This document shows positions 13,001 to 28,000 of a stretch of DNA of 64,000 bases, in pieces. Source of the DNA: Setaria digitata (taxonomy: Eukaryota; Nematoda; Chromadorea; Rhabditida; Setariidae); NCBI GenBank assembly GCA_003640385.1, contig RCAB01000001.1, positions 310,001-374,000 on the forward strand. The letters run 5' to 3'. The position numbers were made by a program, and so were the translations under genes. A model generated the notes under the pieces. That model was not told where the DNA came from and did no database searches. It was given only the letters and a program-made list of their open reading frames with translations. Numbering within the stretch: position 1 is the first letter of the stretch; the number at the start of each line of letters is the position of its first letter.

Positions 13001-16000
13001 GTTTGTTATCAAATAAGACACTCGGCCGAAATGTTCACTGTCTGGATCATTTGCTAATACCTGAAAAATCATGAAAGGAATGTCTGAGGTGTAATTTCTA
13101 ACCCTTCAAATTATGGTTCTCTATCTTTATTAATCATCTAAAATTTCTTCATTAATATATTAATAAAAAGCGGTATCCACTATACAGATCGAATATGGTA
13201 ACCGTCAGTAGGCATTCAAGACTGAAGTTGGGTTCAAACCAGTCGATTGAATGATTATTTTTCTGTACCTGAACAACTTTGGTACCAGGTTGCATATTTT
13301 CCAGCACTGCAGCTCGATAAATAGACTGTACGAAACTTGGTGGATTATCGTTTACATCCAAGACTTCGACTTCTACTGTACATGTTGAACTTGAAGGGGG
13401 TGTTCCCGAATCTGTAGCGACGACAGTTACCTCAAATTTTTCCAACTTTTCAAAATCCAATGCAGAAGCCAGCTTCAACATACCTGGAAAACGTGAATAA
13501 GAATCTGTGGTGTCGGGCAATGGTGAGAACAATGAAAAACAAAAGTCACTTACCACCGTCAGCATCAATGCTCAAATATTTGGCCACATCGTCCGAAGCC
13601 TGTATTTGGTACAGCACAACATCATTGCTATCACCGTCATACGCTCTCAACTGAAGTAGCTCACGTCCAACTAATTCATCTTCAGCAATTCGTAGATGAT
13701 ATGTACTCTGTTCAAATATTGGCTCATTGTCGTTCACGTCAGCCACATCAATAATTACTTTTGCTGCAACCCAATTCTAAGTATTGGCTGTCGGAAACTG
13801 AATGGGGACGTAAACGTAACTATCAATCAGTACCAGAACTTCAATCAATACAGGTTTTCTTTTTTTTTTAGTATATAAGCAGAGGTTACTGGACAGACAA
13901 CATAATGAGCTTGAATGAATAAAAATTCCTTAAAATTTTTGAACAATAACCTTCAGAACTGTATCCAGCATTAATAAAGGCTCGTACTGAGAAGTTATAC
14001 TGATCCCTAACTTCACGATCAAGTGGAGAAGTGACTGTTATAACACCAGTTTCGTGGTCAATATCGAACAAATCCGCAGGCTGGTAATTATTATTCACAA
14101 ATTCAAATGTAGCAAGACCAATACCATCGAGATCCCCAACAACTGCTTCCACTCTAGGAAACATTAATTTTAAACCTGCAGAATCTACAACACTATTTTT
14201 AAAACAATTCATGAATATTAAAACTTCAAAATATCCAAATAGTAAATAAACATATTTACAACGAAGTTACATAATCTTTTCCCTTCTAGCGTTTTATTTC
14301 ATTTCAGCTATGGTATGATTTCCAGGATTATTTACATGCACCAAAGATTTGCAACCAAATTATTTGTTAGATAGGTAGAGCAGGTAGTTGGGTACATTTA
14401 AACTGTAGTTAAAATAATTGAATAAAACGGAGTGAAAATGATGTGCAATCTGGAAACATTTTCCATTATAATCTATAATTTATAAATTAAGAACTTCCAC
14501 AAAAACAACTACAGACACAAACTCTACTGAATTTTCAAAAATAACAATCGAAATATCAACCTCGTGGCAAACAGTCTTTTTTCCCTCGTAGCATTGCTAT
14601 TTTCCCGAACGGTTCCATAAAAAACGGGTTGTTTGAATTCGAGCTTATTTTTATCCGCACTTATAATATTGATAATTATACGTTGAATGCACAAGCTTTC
14701 CGGAGTTTCTGCTCGGAGAAGCAGTTCAAACTGCAAATTTCAGAGGATTAAAGAATATATTTTGCTCATAAATCGAGTGTTATTCATTTTTTAAAGAAAT
14801 GATGAAAATGGTAGGATATTAAAATGAGAGATAAAAAGTTGAAAAACAAACTTGGTTTGAGAGATGTGAGCTAAGTTCTTTATAGACAACTACTGCTCCG
14901 TTTTTCTCTACAGCGAACAAGTCAAGTTTTGATCCAATAAGATAGAACTGCGACGATTTTTCAACTTTTTCATAGCCCATTTTGATAACGGTGCCAACTG
15001 CTGTATCTTCTGTAATATTTTTAACGATTTCTTCTCGTTCGCACCGTAATTCTAAAGAACTCGACAGCAATTTTACCTGCAACAACAAGTTTAGAGCAAA
15101 ATTTACCTAAGATCAACGAATCTAATTGAAATAATTCTAATTCCAATGTTAATCAAACAGATCATAATTCTTAAACGCCATACATTTAAGCAGTAAATCT
15201 TAAATCTCGCTCTCACGAAAATTCAGTTGGATGAAAAGTTTCTGGCTAACCTTAATTCTATTAACCTGAAAGCTAATAATGAAAATGTTGCACCATTTAT
15301 TTGAATTGCATACTACGCACCAAGCAGGCGATTAAACTCATCAAAATTGGTCACTCTGTTTAACCGGTGAAAAAAAAAGAGCTTTTCAAAGAACATTCAC
15401 AATTTGTACCGTAACTTCAGCTTTTGCTGTATATTTTCCATCATGCGCAAGTATCAGAAGATGTGATTCTAAAGAATTGGAGTCCTTTGGAAGATTGTGA
15501 AGTATAAGATTGTTCGCTTCCAAACCAAACATCCCGTGCTCATTGCCAGTTACAATGTGCAGCTTAGTAATATTGTAGGGATACAAGTCGGGATCCTGAT
15601 TTTTCTTTATTATACAATGAAAGTCGAAGTTTTAAAACAAATCAATATAGATATTTAAAATTTGGAAAAAAAAAGAAGAGAAAAATACATGGTAGTAAGG
15701 AATGAACGACATTTTAGAAAAAAAAATTGTTTTTCCTGACACATCTGGTGTCAGAGATAGTGACACATAGATACAAGATCTAAGTGACTAGATCAACGGA
15801 TTCGAAATCAGGTAAAAAAACTACACTATTTCGAACAGTAACTTACGTGAACTTGCAGCTCCAGAACCTTCTGTCCCACTTTTAAGTGTTCCAAGTGATG
15901 TTCAACAAAATAACTTTGCTGAGTAAATTGCGGAGGAGAATCGTTGACATCTTTGATGACTATAGCAATCTTCTTTTCTGCTTTTTGTTTAGTTCCATCT

Positions 16001-19000
16001 TGAGCACTAACAACTAGCACATACTCTCCAGTTTCTTCCCTATCAAGTTTCTTAGTCAGTATAAGCCAACCTGTTTCTTGATTCAGCTTAAAAGTCCCAT
16101 CATCATTGCCCTGAAAATGAACAGTATATAAGTAAAATCATGATGACATCCAGCAAATAATTCGATTAATTACTGACACTTATCAGTAAACAATACCTCT
16201 TCCAGCATGTAATGAATTTTCGAATTCAGACCCACAGTATCTTTGTCCATTGCTTGAACAACCGTAATACTACTGCCAACTGGTAAATTTTCCGAAACAA
16301 CCAGTCGTTCATACGTCTTTTCAAAGTGTGGTTTATTATCATTTACATCTATTATTCTTACTGTCGCCAGAGACAGTGCCTTTGCGTTGAACTGTTTCTC
16401 CGAATGCATACTCACTAGGAAACGCACTTCCTGCACCTGAAGACAAAATGGAACTCTTGAAACTTCCTATTACATTTCTCTGTGTAGCTGCGCATATCAC
16501 CACGTTAAAGTAATTCTGAAGACTTCAGAATTACCTTAACACATTTTGGTGCTATTGTTACGGATATAAAATGGTGTAGGAGGGTTTAATTAGCAAAAGT
16601 GCTACTGAATTCTTCCAGAGAAGTTTGGCGAGCAACCCTAGCCTTCTCATCAAATAAGAAATTTCTCTTTTAGTGACATTACCATCTTTTTACAAAAGAA
16701 GAGAATTTTGTTGAGGGACAGACCGTTCGTCCTGCTGATAGACTGAATGTATCACTAGTTGGTGCAACTGACTCTTTTTTAAAAAAAAGGTATCAGTAAA
16801 AGAGTGACCATATTCCAAAGGAGTCTAATAACACTGATAATGGAGCAACAAAAGATACTGCCATTTAAGACTACAACAGCACAACTTGTACTAAATATTA
16901 GCAGTACACTATTCGCATTCAATCTACTCCATTATTAGGCTTCTAGTGGAATTCCCTAACAGAAATTATAAGTAAAACAAACTTCTTCGTAATCCAGCAG
17001 ACTGTTCACAACTATTTCTCCACTTTGTTGTTTCACAGAAAACGGAAAATCTGATAAATGATCTGTTTCCACCAATGAAAAAAGTACATTTTGGAGTTCT
17101 AAAATTTTAAACATTTTTGGCTTTCAGAATGGAATATTTGCTCTAAGCTAATGCGAGCACATAACAATTAAAATTTACATATCATGAATTAAAATTTGCA
17201 AAGGTAATTTGTAGTTAATGTATAACTTTGGATTCTCCACACTATAAAAAGACAAATTAATACTGAAACAGTTACAATGTTAAATTCAAATTTGCTCAGT
17301 CTCAAAAGAAGTTACCAAGTTGAGAATCTTGTTGAAGGCGTCCCACAACTGCTCCGATAGGTGCATCTTCGGATATCGAGAAAAGAAAGTGGTGAGTAGA
17401 GAATTTTGGAAGATGAATGATCGGAATGATATTTAATATAACAGATGTTTCATTTTGATGAGGTGGACTGGCACTATCCGTCACACGAACAAACAACGAA
17501 ATCTGCTCACCAACTGAAAATAAACGGCCATCTTCCATAAATTCGAATTAGATAATCACAGTCTAAGCAAGATATATCTAATTACTCAAATTCAGTAGAA
17601 TAAAATGTAAAGAATATTGTCGCCCCTCTCTGCTTAAGCTTAAAATAATGAGGAATGTTAATAAAAAACTAAGCAAACCCGAGAAAAAGGCAACTTATTA
17701 TTCAAAGCATCCTAATCGACCTGTACTTAGAGCAACAAACCAATATCATTTAATGGTTCTTGCACGCTGATCAATCCTTGCTTTGGATGAACTGTAAAAT
17801 ATTTTGAGCGAGGCTCATCACTGCTAATAAGACTGTATTCTAGTTCATCACCGACATCGCAATCAAAAGCGAACATCTTCAAATGACAAGTTTACAATCA
17901 AATTTAAGCTCCATCAAGCTTAAAATGTTGGAAACTCAGCCAGAAATCACTTTACTATCACATTTTATGAAAATCATTATGCTCTCAAATAGAGGAGAAT
18001 GAAAATTAAATGGATAAATAAACAGATACGAATGAATTTCTAAAAACTTTGTAGCTTATTAACACCTGGATAGCTTATACATCCAAAAATAAAATATCTA
18101 TTCAAGAGTTACCATCAAAACAGCTTCTCCTGGACGCGAGTCAACGGGCACTGATGTTTCAATATTTGAAGAGATGAATTTTGGAACATTATCATTTTCG
18201 TCAATTATATTTAGAGTTAGTATAGCGAAAGCTCGTCGATCACCGGCATCAGTAACCATAATGAGGAATTGGTGAACGCGCTGTGCTTCGTAATCAAATG
18301 AAATTCTTCAAAAAGTTTATCATTAAGGTTTATTTTCCTCAAAACTATGCTTACAAATTTTCTAGAACAAACAAACCTTGTGTAAATTCTACCCGTTGCT
18401 TCATTTATATTGAGTCCCGTAGAGCAGTTTTCAAGGCAATCGCTAAATGAATATCTTAGAGGAGGAATTCCATTACGAGCCCGAACATTTATTACCGTCA
18501 ACCCAATTGGTCTGTAAAAAAAAACTTGCTAGGAAGTTGTGGAAGTGTGAATGCAATATAAGTTGGGCATATCACTGGGCTGAAACTTTAAAACAATATT
18601 CACCTATTTTCCCTCATAGTTGCAGAATAATGTGTACGCTCGAAATGTGGCAACTGCTGATCACTTCGGCTTCCAATAATTTTCACAATCAGCAAGCAAA
18701 AATCCGTGAAAATACCATCACTGACTGATACATTGAAGTGTTTTTCACCAATTTTAAGATCATCTTCAGCAACTGCTCGTAAAAGCGTCGCAACACCTGT
18801 GGAACGGTTAACCTGCACCAAAGTTTCATCGCCATCTATGATAGAAAACAGAAATCGATTGCCGTGTTCCAGATTTGATATATTATCCTGGAAATTTAGA
18901 GATACTGTGTTGGTTCAATATTTTAATATTCTGTTAATATGTTTTAGTTTCTTTTTACTTAAAATAATGCTAAAAAGGATATCACTGAAGTAAGTGATAG

Positions 19001-22000
19001 TGAAAAGAAGACTGAATCTCGTTTCTTCATACTAGAATTTCTTTGGAAAATTTTCAAGTGTTACTGCAAAATCTAGACGCAGATAAACACGAACCTCATC
19101 AGAAGCATCCAGTTTTGCAATGAAGTGATTTGTAGGTGTTTCGCTTTCTATTGTGCCGTGAAATGTTTTTGACATGAACTTTGGAGCAACATCATTTGCG
19201 TCTGTGACATGGACCAACAGATCCTGAAAGCATTGGAAGCTACATCAAAAAAAGAAATATTTTTTTTCCACCTTTCCTTTTACATCTTTCATAAAATGAT
19301 GACATTATGCAAAGTGAATTTCGGAATTATAAATAATTAAAATTTTACCGCCTCTGATGTTAACTGCATGGAATCAGAAGCAGAGAGTTTAAATTTAAAC
19401 AAGCGTTTCGTTTCAAAATCCAGCGGTTTAATAAGTGATAAAAGGCCGCTTCGAGGATCCATTGAAAGCACTAAAATGTTGAAATTTCAGAAAAGGAAAA
19501 AACAAAAGGAGAATTTGGCATTATTTTTCACCAAATAAAGTGGCATTAATTAGAATAATATCTGGAATTAAATTTTCTTTCAGCCTTTATTTTTCATTAA
19601 TTGATTTAAAAAGTCATTGTCCATAAATCCCTCTTTCTTCTTCCGCCTTAATTTTATAGAGAGACAAAATTACCTGAAGCATCTGGTCCAGTAATTCCAT
19701 AAGAAATATAGCTGTCATTTATATCTGGATCAATTGCTTCAACCTGAAATCAGTTTGAAAAATTGGAAAAAATTAAGCAATGAATAACCATATTAGAGTT
19801 ACATTGGCAATTTTTACCCGGAATGTAACATAAACTTTGAAAAAAAAAACCAACTTTCAAAAGCTGAGTACCAACAGGTGTCGATTCACTGACTGATATC
19901 TCGTAGAGGAGTTTGGTGAAGCGAGGAGCAGTGTCACTGACATCATCAACTTTAATAACCACGTAACTTTCAGCCCGAACTCCCAGTCGAGTGACATCAA
20001 TCACAGCAACAGTCAAGTTATACAAAGCAATCTTCTCACGGTCCAAAGCCTTATGAACAGTTATCATACCTAGACAAACAACGTACCTGATGTAGCATGA
20101 CATCACGACTGAGGTCATATTGTATAACAAATCACTGACAAATTTGGCAGTACAAAAAACTTAAAGCTTTTAAAGAGTTCAGCCCGCAGATAAAGAGATT
20201 GGCATTTTGAAAAGTTGACAAATGAAATTGAAATTTTCATTTCAAACTATTAAACTTCGAACTCATTCAGAATTAGAACCGGAAATTAAACCGAAGAGAT
20301 TTGTTCAAAAACACAGCATATTTGAACTACCTTCTCTTTGGGTTGATATGTATCGTGCTACGACTTTTTGCAGTAAAGAAAAGCAGGAGTGCAGTTAGGG
20401 TTGGTTAATGTCGATTTTTATTTTTCCATAGATTTTTTTCTAACATCTGCTATATATGAATTAAAACTTGACAACCACTAATCCAAACTGATCATTTCCA
20501 AAGGTAACCTGTATCGAAATCAATTTTGAAATGATTATTCTCATTTCCAGATTTGATTACATAGCCAATCCTTCCGCCCACAGCGCTTACCGCATGAACG
20601 TTTGATACCGACGAACCAGGTGCTGCGTTTTCTAGGATATGAGCTTCTTGATAACGACTGCTAACTACAGGTATATTCCGATCAACAACATGTATCACAA
20701 CATGGGCAGAAGATGATAGGGAAGGTTCTCCTAAAACAGATATTGGATTTCAATTTGTACCAAAAATGTGTTCTTCTAACTTTAGACTTTAAAATCAAAT
20801 GGAAATTTAGAAATTTCCGAGTTTTATGAACTAGTAAAATGTATATCAAAAGAAAAGCTCTAAATGAGTGGTGTATAACCATGTGTTAGGTAATTACTTC
20901 AAGAAGAGACTCCGCTTTTTTGAAATCATTTTATTCTTCTGTTTACCTTGATCCTCTGCAATAACTCTGAAGGAAACATTATCGAGGTTGGCATCTTCAA
21001 GTGAGTGATTAACAATAATCCTCCCATCATATTTATTAATGTCGAAATATTTTGTGCTTGTTTCTAATTTGTATCTGAAATAATTACATATAGATAATCC
21101 GGACTTAACTCGGCGGCTAGAGAAATAGGTGGATGCTTGGCGGTAGTAGATTTCCTATTCCTACATCAAAAACTTTGAAGAATTTCTTGAAAATTTTTTG
21201 CGAAAAAAAATTGCTTGCTGAAAGAGTCAAAAGGAAAATCTTGCTAATGGGAATTTATAACGGACCTGACCAGACCGTTGAATCCCTCGTCTTCATCAAC
21301 AGCCTTCACACTAATCACTTTATCACCTGGCCTGGCATCAAGTGGAACAGTGAGCTCATAAGGAAGCCCGATAAAGTGTGGCTTACAATCGTTCCTGTCT
21401 TCAACTTTTACTGTCACAATAGTTTGCGCTCGGTCATTATTAGCGCTTAGTCGTCGGGCCTAAAATTTCAATTTCCTAGTTTTTTTTTGTACTCTAATAG
21501 TTTTTTGAAGAAATCAGTTTGTGAATTTATAAATACCATTTCATTGAAAACAAAATAAAATCCTCGGTAATGTTTGAAATATTCCAAAAATTCCTACCAC
21601 TTTCTAAAATATGAATATTAAATGGATAGACCTGCACAATAAACTGTATCGTAGCTGTTTTTTCTCTATCAATGACAGCACCGGTCCAACTGATAATTCC
21701 GGATGTAGCGCCGATTGTGAAATATTCGTTAGGATTTAGAATATTGTACAAAATACTATCCTTTATTTTACTAGTAACATTAAGAGAGAGCAATCGCACA
21801 GCTACAGACGACGTTACGTTTTCAGTTACCACCAGTTCATAGTTATTTTCTAAAAATTTGATCATATTTCCAGTCTGCGAAGTGTTCTCCGTGCGAACAA
21901 ATAAGAAGGCAAAGTCTGATTTCAACCCATCCGATACGACTAGATTAACCTGAAATTAAAATCTAGCATTAATGAAATTCGTCTCTCCACACTTTATGAA

Positions 22001-25000
22001 TGTTTAAGAAAATAAGAGAAGTCGAGTGTCTGACTTTCTGTTAATTATAAAGTTTGATGTCTACCTTTAAAAAGATTATTACCTGATAACTATCTTCCTC
22101 ATAGTCACTAGAGCTATTAGCATTCGTGTAAACGCGTCCCGTGAATTCCTCCACACCAAATAATTTATTATCATCTGCTGCGGCAATGGCATAGCGCAGC
22201 AAACCTACCGTGTCCACGTCTTCCGCTGATACGTAGCATACTGTTGTGCCTAAAGATCAATCTCTTCAGCTCTATCACGTGGCGATAATTAAAACTTGAT
22301 GAACTGTTCCTTGTTGGCTCACTCTTAATAAGTGGCTTGCTGAGTAGTATCGCATTCTTCACTTAATTTTGCCAACTACATGACTATCTTTAGGTTTGGC
22401 TAACATACCAAATTTTCAAAAGTTAATAAATTTTAATTTCAAGATGAAAACTTTTTTAAAATTACAGAAAAAATTTTTGAATTAAAATTTATTAACAGAA
22501 CAAAGAGATTTCGTAAGTAGATAGAAATCATAAAGAAATAAAATTCATGATAATTTTGCACCTTTAAGAGTAGGTAGAAGAAGCGTCGCATTATAGCGTT
22601 TTTGGGTGAAGGATGGTGGCACATCGTTCATATCAAGAACAGTTATTTCAACTAAGGCTGGCACTGTAGATGTTAACATCAGAGATCCGGAATCACTTGC
22701 TTGGATATAAAACGACCAATGCTTTATCTAAACCGTATTCACTAACTAGATTAATTTAATTGAAAAAGATACTAATTATTTAGATTCCAGCTATGCAGTA
22801 GATCCCAGCTATTTCTCTGACATAAGAAAAGTTAACAATCCCTTGTCGAAAAACTGAAAGCAAAAAGTTCATCATGTCTATAAAAGCAGACAAGAAATAA
22901 ATCTTACTCGAAAAGTGAACTCTGTATCTTTGGATATACCTTGGAAGTACTTACTTTTTCGAAATCCATCTCTACTTTTGTTAAAACAGCACCCGAGGTA
23001 TAGTCAACTGTGAAATATGGCTCAAAAGGTGAAACGACACGATAATTAATGAGCCCATTAATACCTCTATCGTAATCAATTGCTTTCACAAACAACTGAC
23101 AGCCGTCCTCCAACAATACCGAGGAATCTGAAATCTACTTTTCACTATAACTCGAAAAAGTTAATAATGCTAATGACTTGTGAATTTCCTTTCATCTTCG
23201 TATATACTGAGCTAGTAGATACAGGTGGAAATCAAACTTGCTGGCATATTTTCCTGAATGTATCCTTGGTAAACTGTAGTGTTGAAATACGGGACATGCT
23301 GGTTCTCACTAATTACCTGAAATCATTTAGTCTTTTAAAAGTTGCTACGGCTGAAAATAAAGCACAAATTTATACAAATATCAAAGATATGTCATCAAAT
23401 TTGAACAGAAATTTAGGGATCAGATTCTCAAATAGAAAGCAGAATGACAAGATTTTTTGCAGCAATAGCTACTGTTTCATTTTATGCGAAACGCTTTTCG
23501 TTTTTATTAATTACTCATCCATCCTCTTTTTTTTTTTTTTTTTTTTTTTGATTTTTCGGAATCTTCTGAACTTTTTGAAATATTATTTTGCAAAATTTCT
23601 TTTCCAAACTATTATGCCTCAAGCAGAAATCAGTGGCATTACAAATGGCAGAAAATCATGGAACCATTTTAAAAAACGGTTACATTTATCTTCAGCTCCA
23701 AAAAATCTTTAGTCTCCAGAGTATTTCGAGCTATAACCATACAAGTATGAGATACTGAAGCAGCTCCCATGAGCAGTTTCGTAGAAATAACTCCGGAAAT
23801 CGGATGCACAGAGAGAGAAGGACACGAATCACGGAAACCGTAGCGAACGTTAGTAAGGTTATGCGTGTTTAAAATGTAGACAAGTGTATTTGGTGGTATA
23901 GACTGATGTATGGTTAGTGAATGTGATGATCTGAAAAATGAATTACTGCAGAGGAAAACCTTCGTGAAACAATGTTAAGACAAAATAATACTGAGGAATA
24001 TTGGATAATGAAAATTATCATGCCGATTCCTGAGCCTTAATTTAGCTTCGAAATCCGCAAAGGTTTGAAACTGAGATCGAAACACTTAGCCAAAAACTCT
24101 GGACAAAATATAGTACCAATAAATTCTCTTTCATTTATTGTTCGTTCTTTTTTCTTTTCCCTCTTCCCTTTATTTCTTTTCATTTCATTGCTTGATTTTA
24201 AAATCTTATTTATTTCAAAGTCTAAAAGAAACCTTTTAATCTAAAAGAATATTATCAAGGGACACTTTTCGTTGAGATGAATACTAATCATCAAAAGATC
24301 TGGTAGTAGTTTGTGATGGAAATAGTAAATTTAAAAAGAACCAAAATTACGATCAAAACTTTGCACTGACAGAGGAAAATTAACATGACCAAAATCGTTT
24401 GTGATTATATTTATTCGAACATTGCATCGATCAGTTAAACTGTCATTTTGCTGGATATTAGCCTGTACTATCAATACAATTTCTTCACCATTGTATGATA
24501 TCAATGGAGAAGCTACTTTGATCGTACCACTATACTCACTGATTACAAAGTAACCATTCTCATTGCCTGCGAATTAAAGCAAAATGAATAAATAAACAAT
24601 ATGATAGGAGGATTGCTCAAAAACCAGAACTGCATTTCAGCTGCATAACCAAAAAGATGGAAATAAAAAAAAAAAAACAAGTGGAACTTTTAAATAATTA
24701 ACATAACTCGAAAACAGATTTAATCCTAAACATTGACGAGTAAAGAATTTAAATACCTTCGATGATTGAGTATTCAATATCGCTGTGACTTAAATCGAAA
24801 GCATGAACTGTTAAAACAGTCATCCCCACTGATGAACTATAAATAAGAAGTACTTTGGTAAATAAAAATATGTAAAAATCTTTGATCCACAAATTGATGG
24901 ACAGTATTTAGAAACTAAATTGATTTAAAAATTAAATTGTACAGCGGAATTCCATACTACTGATTACTGTAAAAAATACTTTGTTGAGTTGAGATACTCT

Positions 25001-28000
25001 GCCACAAATTAATGCATTAGAATGGGCTAATTAAAGTAAAAGAAGACAATGAGATTTATTCCTTCAAACAAACCTGGCTGAAATCGAAGTTGAATATTCA
25101 GAAACAACGAATTTTGGTGGCTTTTTTGTCTCATCATATAGTGATATATCAACCAATGCATAGCTAATCATCTGATTGAAACGAGCATAAACAATCAATG
25201 TGAACAGGTTGGTAATAACGCTGTTCAGCGATTCAGCAATAACTACCTCACCCGAACTGCAATTTGATGAAGAGTTTGTAGATTTGGATTTGGGAATAAA
25301 TTTCGAGACTTCTGGAATTTTTAGTTACCTTGGATTGATCCGCAATTTGTCGGCAACAGCGATATCTTCCACCACATGTATTCCAAAAACTATTCCTCGA
25401 TCAGTGACAGATCCATTCAACTGCTCAACACTAGCTTTCAAAGTATGCACTATCGTCCCAACAGGCACTCTCTTCGACACACAAATTTGAAGATGCTCAA
25501 TATCAAATTCTGGTCGACTTCGATATCCTCGAGATATTTCAACTGTTACCTGCAATTTCTGTGCTAATTAGTCACTGCTATTTTATTGTCACCTTACTGA
25601 GCTAAGTAATTCACAAATTCCATAAAAAGTTTACTATGTTCTATCCCAACCTACCAAAATCCGATTTTGTCACACATGCATGCTCCAAAATTGCAACACT
25701 AACACACTCGATGTGATAAGGATTTTGCAAAGCGTATTGGTTGGTATAATATAAAATGCGACACAAACCGTTCCTTCCACAGCATCAACACCATCGCTGA
25801 CGGTGAATTTTAATTTCAATTCAGTAATGTTTCTCGTCATGAAACGGTGGCTTTTCGCCAAGTATAACTCTCCCGTATCACATCTGTAATACATTGCGGT
25901 ATGTCACTCACTTTTATTGGAACAATTATAAAACTTAATCTGAAAAGTCTGAAAAACATGTTGAAAGTCCTTGATGAAAGGCTGGGAAAGCATTACTTAT
26001 ATAGAATACAAGTTCCTTTTGAAATACCGAAAATCCTCCTCTTATTTTCTGAAGTAATAAAGGAATAACTTTATAGCGAAAATGTTGTTAAGATTGCCAC
26101 CAGTGATTTTCCACCATAACTGATCTCCATCTGGATCTTCGGCCTCAATTAGCCCAATCGTTTCACCAATGTCATCCGCATCTGATATCGAAAGCCGAGC
26201 CCACCGATTCTCGTTCAGCAACTTCGGTTTTCCATTCATCTTTATATTTTTTAATTCACCAGTGATTTTTTCAACATAAAACGTTTTTCAAAAAAATATG
26301 CAAAAGTTTATATAATTATTTTTAAATGTCTGAAATGAAAATTGTACAGTTGTCTTGGCGTGTCTTCCAGCAACATTTAAAGTAACTAGAACCGGTGATG
26401 ATGTTTGTTGTGGTCGACCCATATCACTTGCCTGCAAGTGAATCGCTAAGCTCTATATCTATTAAATTTCTTGAAATCGGACAGAAAGTATTAATACAAG
26501 CAATTTGCTTCTACAAAATAGATTTGCCATTGATAAACATACCTTCACAACCAACCGGTAGACTTCGTTTTCTTTCAAAGATTTTGATGTGATTATTCGA
26601 CCGTCAGAATCAATAGAGAAACGTGGGTCTGCTTCAGTAAGATTATAATATAGCTGAGCATTTTTTCCCTCATCAGCATCAATAGCAGATATTCTTCAAA
26701 TATGAAAAACAACAATAGTTTTAATTTTGCATGGTCTACGACTTCTACCTCTCCACTTTTCAAACTGCAAAACAGTTATTCAAGTAGACTTCTGTCAATG
26801 CTTAACTTTTACGACTGTATAATATCACGAAAGTATACTGATTACTGACAGTGATAACGATATATGTACCCACCTACACAGCTCATCAGTTTCGTCAGGC
26901 GGCAAATCAAAACTGTAAGTTGCTTGTTTGAAAAAAGGTGCGTTATCATTCAGATCAGTAATAGTAATTACTACTGATACCGTAGTACATAGTTTCGGAT
27001 CCCCTTGATCACACAATTCTACCACAATAACGTGCTCTTTTTGAGTTTCCCGATCCAAACGCCTTTTGCCGTGGGTTACCACATAACCTGAAATATTCGA
27101 ATGGTGGAAAAGTTGTGAAAAATACATTTATTTTTTTATATGAGATTTCAAAACGACCTGTTTTGGAATCGATCGCAAAGAAGCTTTGAGGATCCCCACT
27201 AATTATTTTAAAGCGTGTATTCGTAACGTGATAATGATTCGGAAGATCATCTTTATCACTAGCTTCAATCTAAAGTAAGGTAATGAATTAATCATTTCTG
27301 GAACAAATCTGCTTTTCCTTTATGTAAAAATTAATTGGTTACTTTGACGACAACTGTATTTTCCGGCGAATTTTCTGGAATACTGGAAAAATAGATAGGA
27401 TGCTTGGGTAGCGGTACATGATCATTTCTGTCCAGAATGCGAACAAACACGTGAAGAATGGAAGTGAGAGGTACTGGATCTAGATCAGAAGCTTCAATTG
27501 TCATCCAATAAGAATCAGATGCTTCACGGTCCAGAACTACCGAAGTTCGTAATATTCCTAGTAATTTATTGGTTTATCGGTACCAGAAAAGTATTAGAAT
27601 TAAACAACAATAAGGAGTTAGATAATGTTCTGAACAGCTTCCATTCTGACAGAAAAAAAAACTATTTCCGAATCACGGATGGTACAAGAAAAGTGCTGTA
27701 GAAAATTGAAAAATATTAGAATAATTAAATATGGGAAGGAATTTTTTAAACATTTTTGTGATTTTCCGTTAAAGATCTCACATACCTTCCGAATCAATGG
27801 TGAATAAGCCGATTCCACTGCCGGCAATTATGGAATACTTAACAGGCATCTCTGGCTTGTCGGGATCAACAGCATTCAGAGCAAGAACTTCGGTCCAAAT
27901 GGGCATATTTTCTACAAAGCGATCAAAAGTAAGTTAAGAGTTTGGATCATATATTTAAGAGATTCTATGTTGCTGAAAATGTCAAGACTTTAAAAACAAA

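Noticed and set aside
23080..23712. 210-codon plus-strand open frame
   Set aside because: It crosses antisense cadherin exons and an intron and is carried by a poly-T tract read as poly-Phe; it has no domain and no codon pattern of a real gene.
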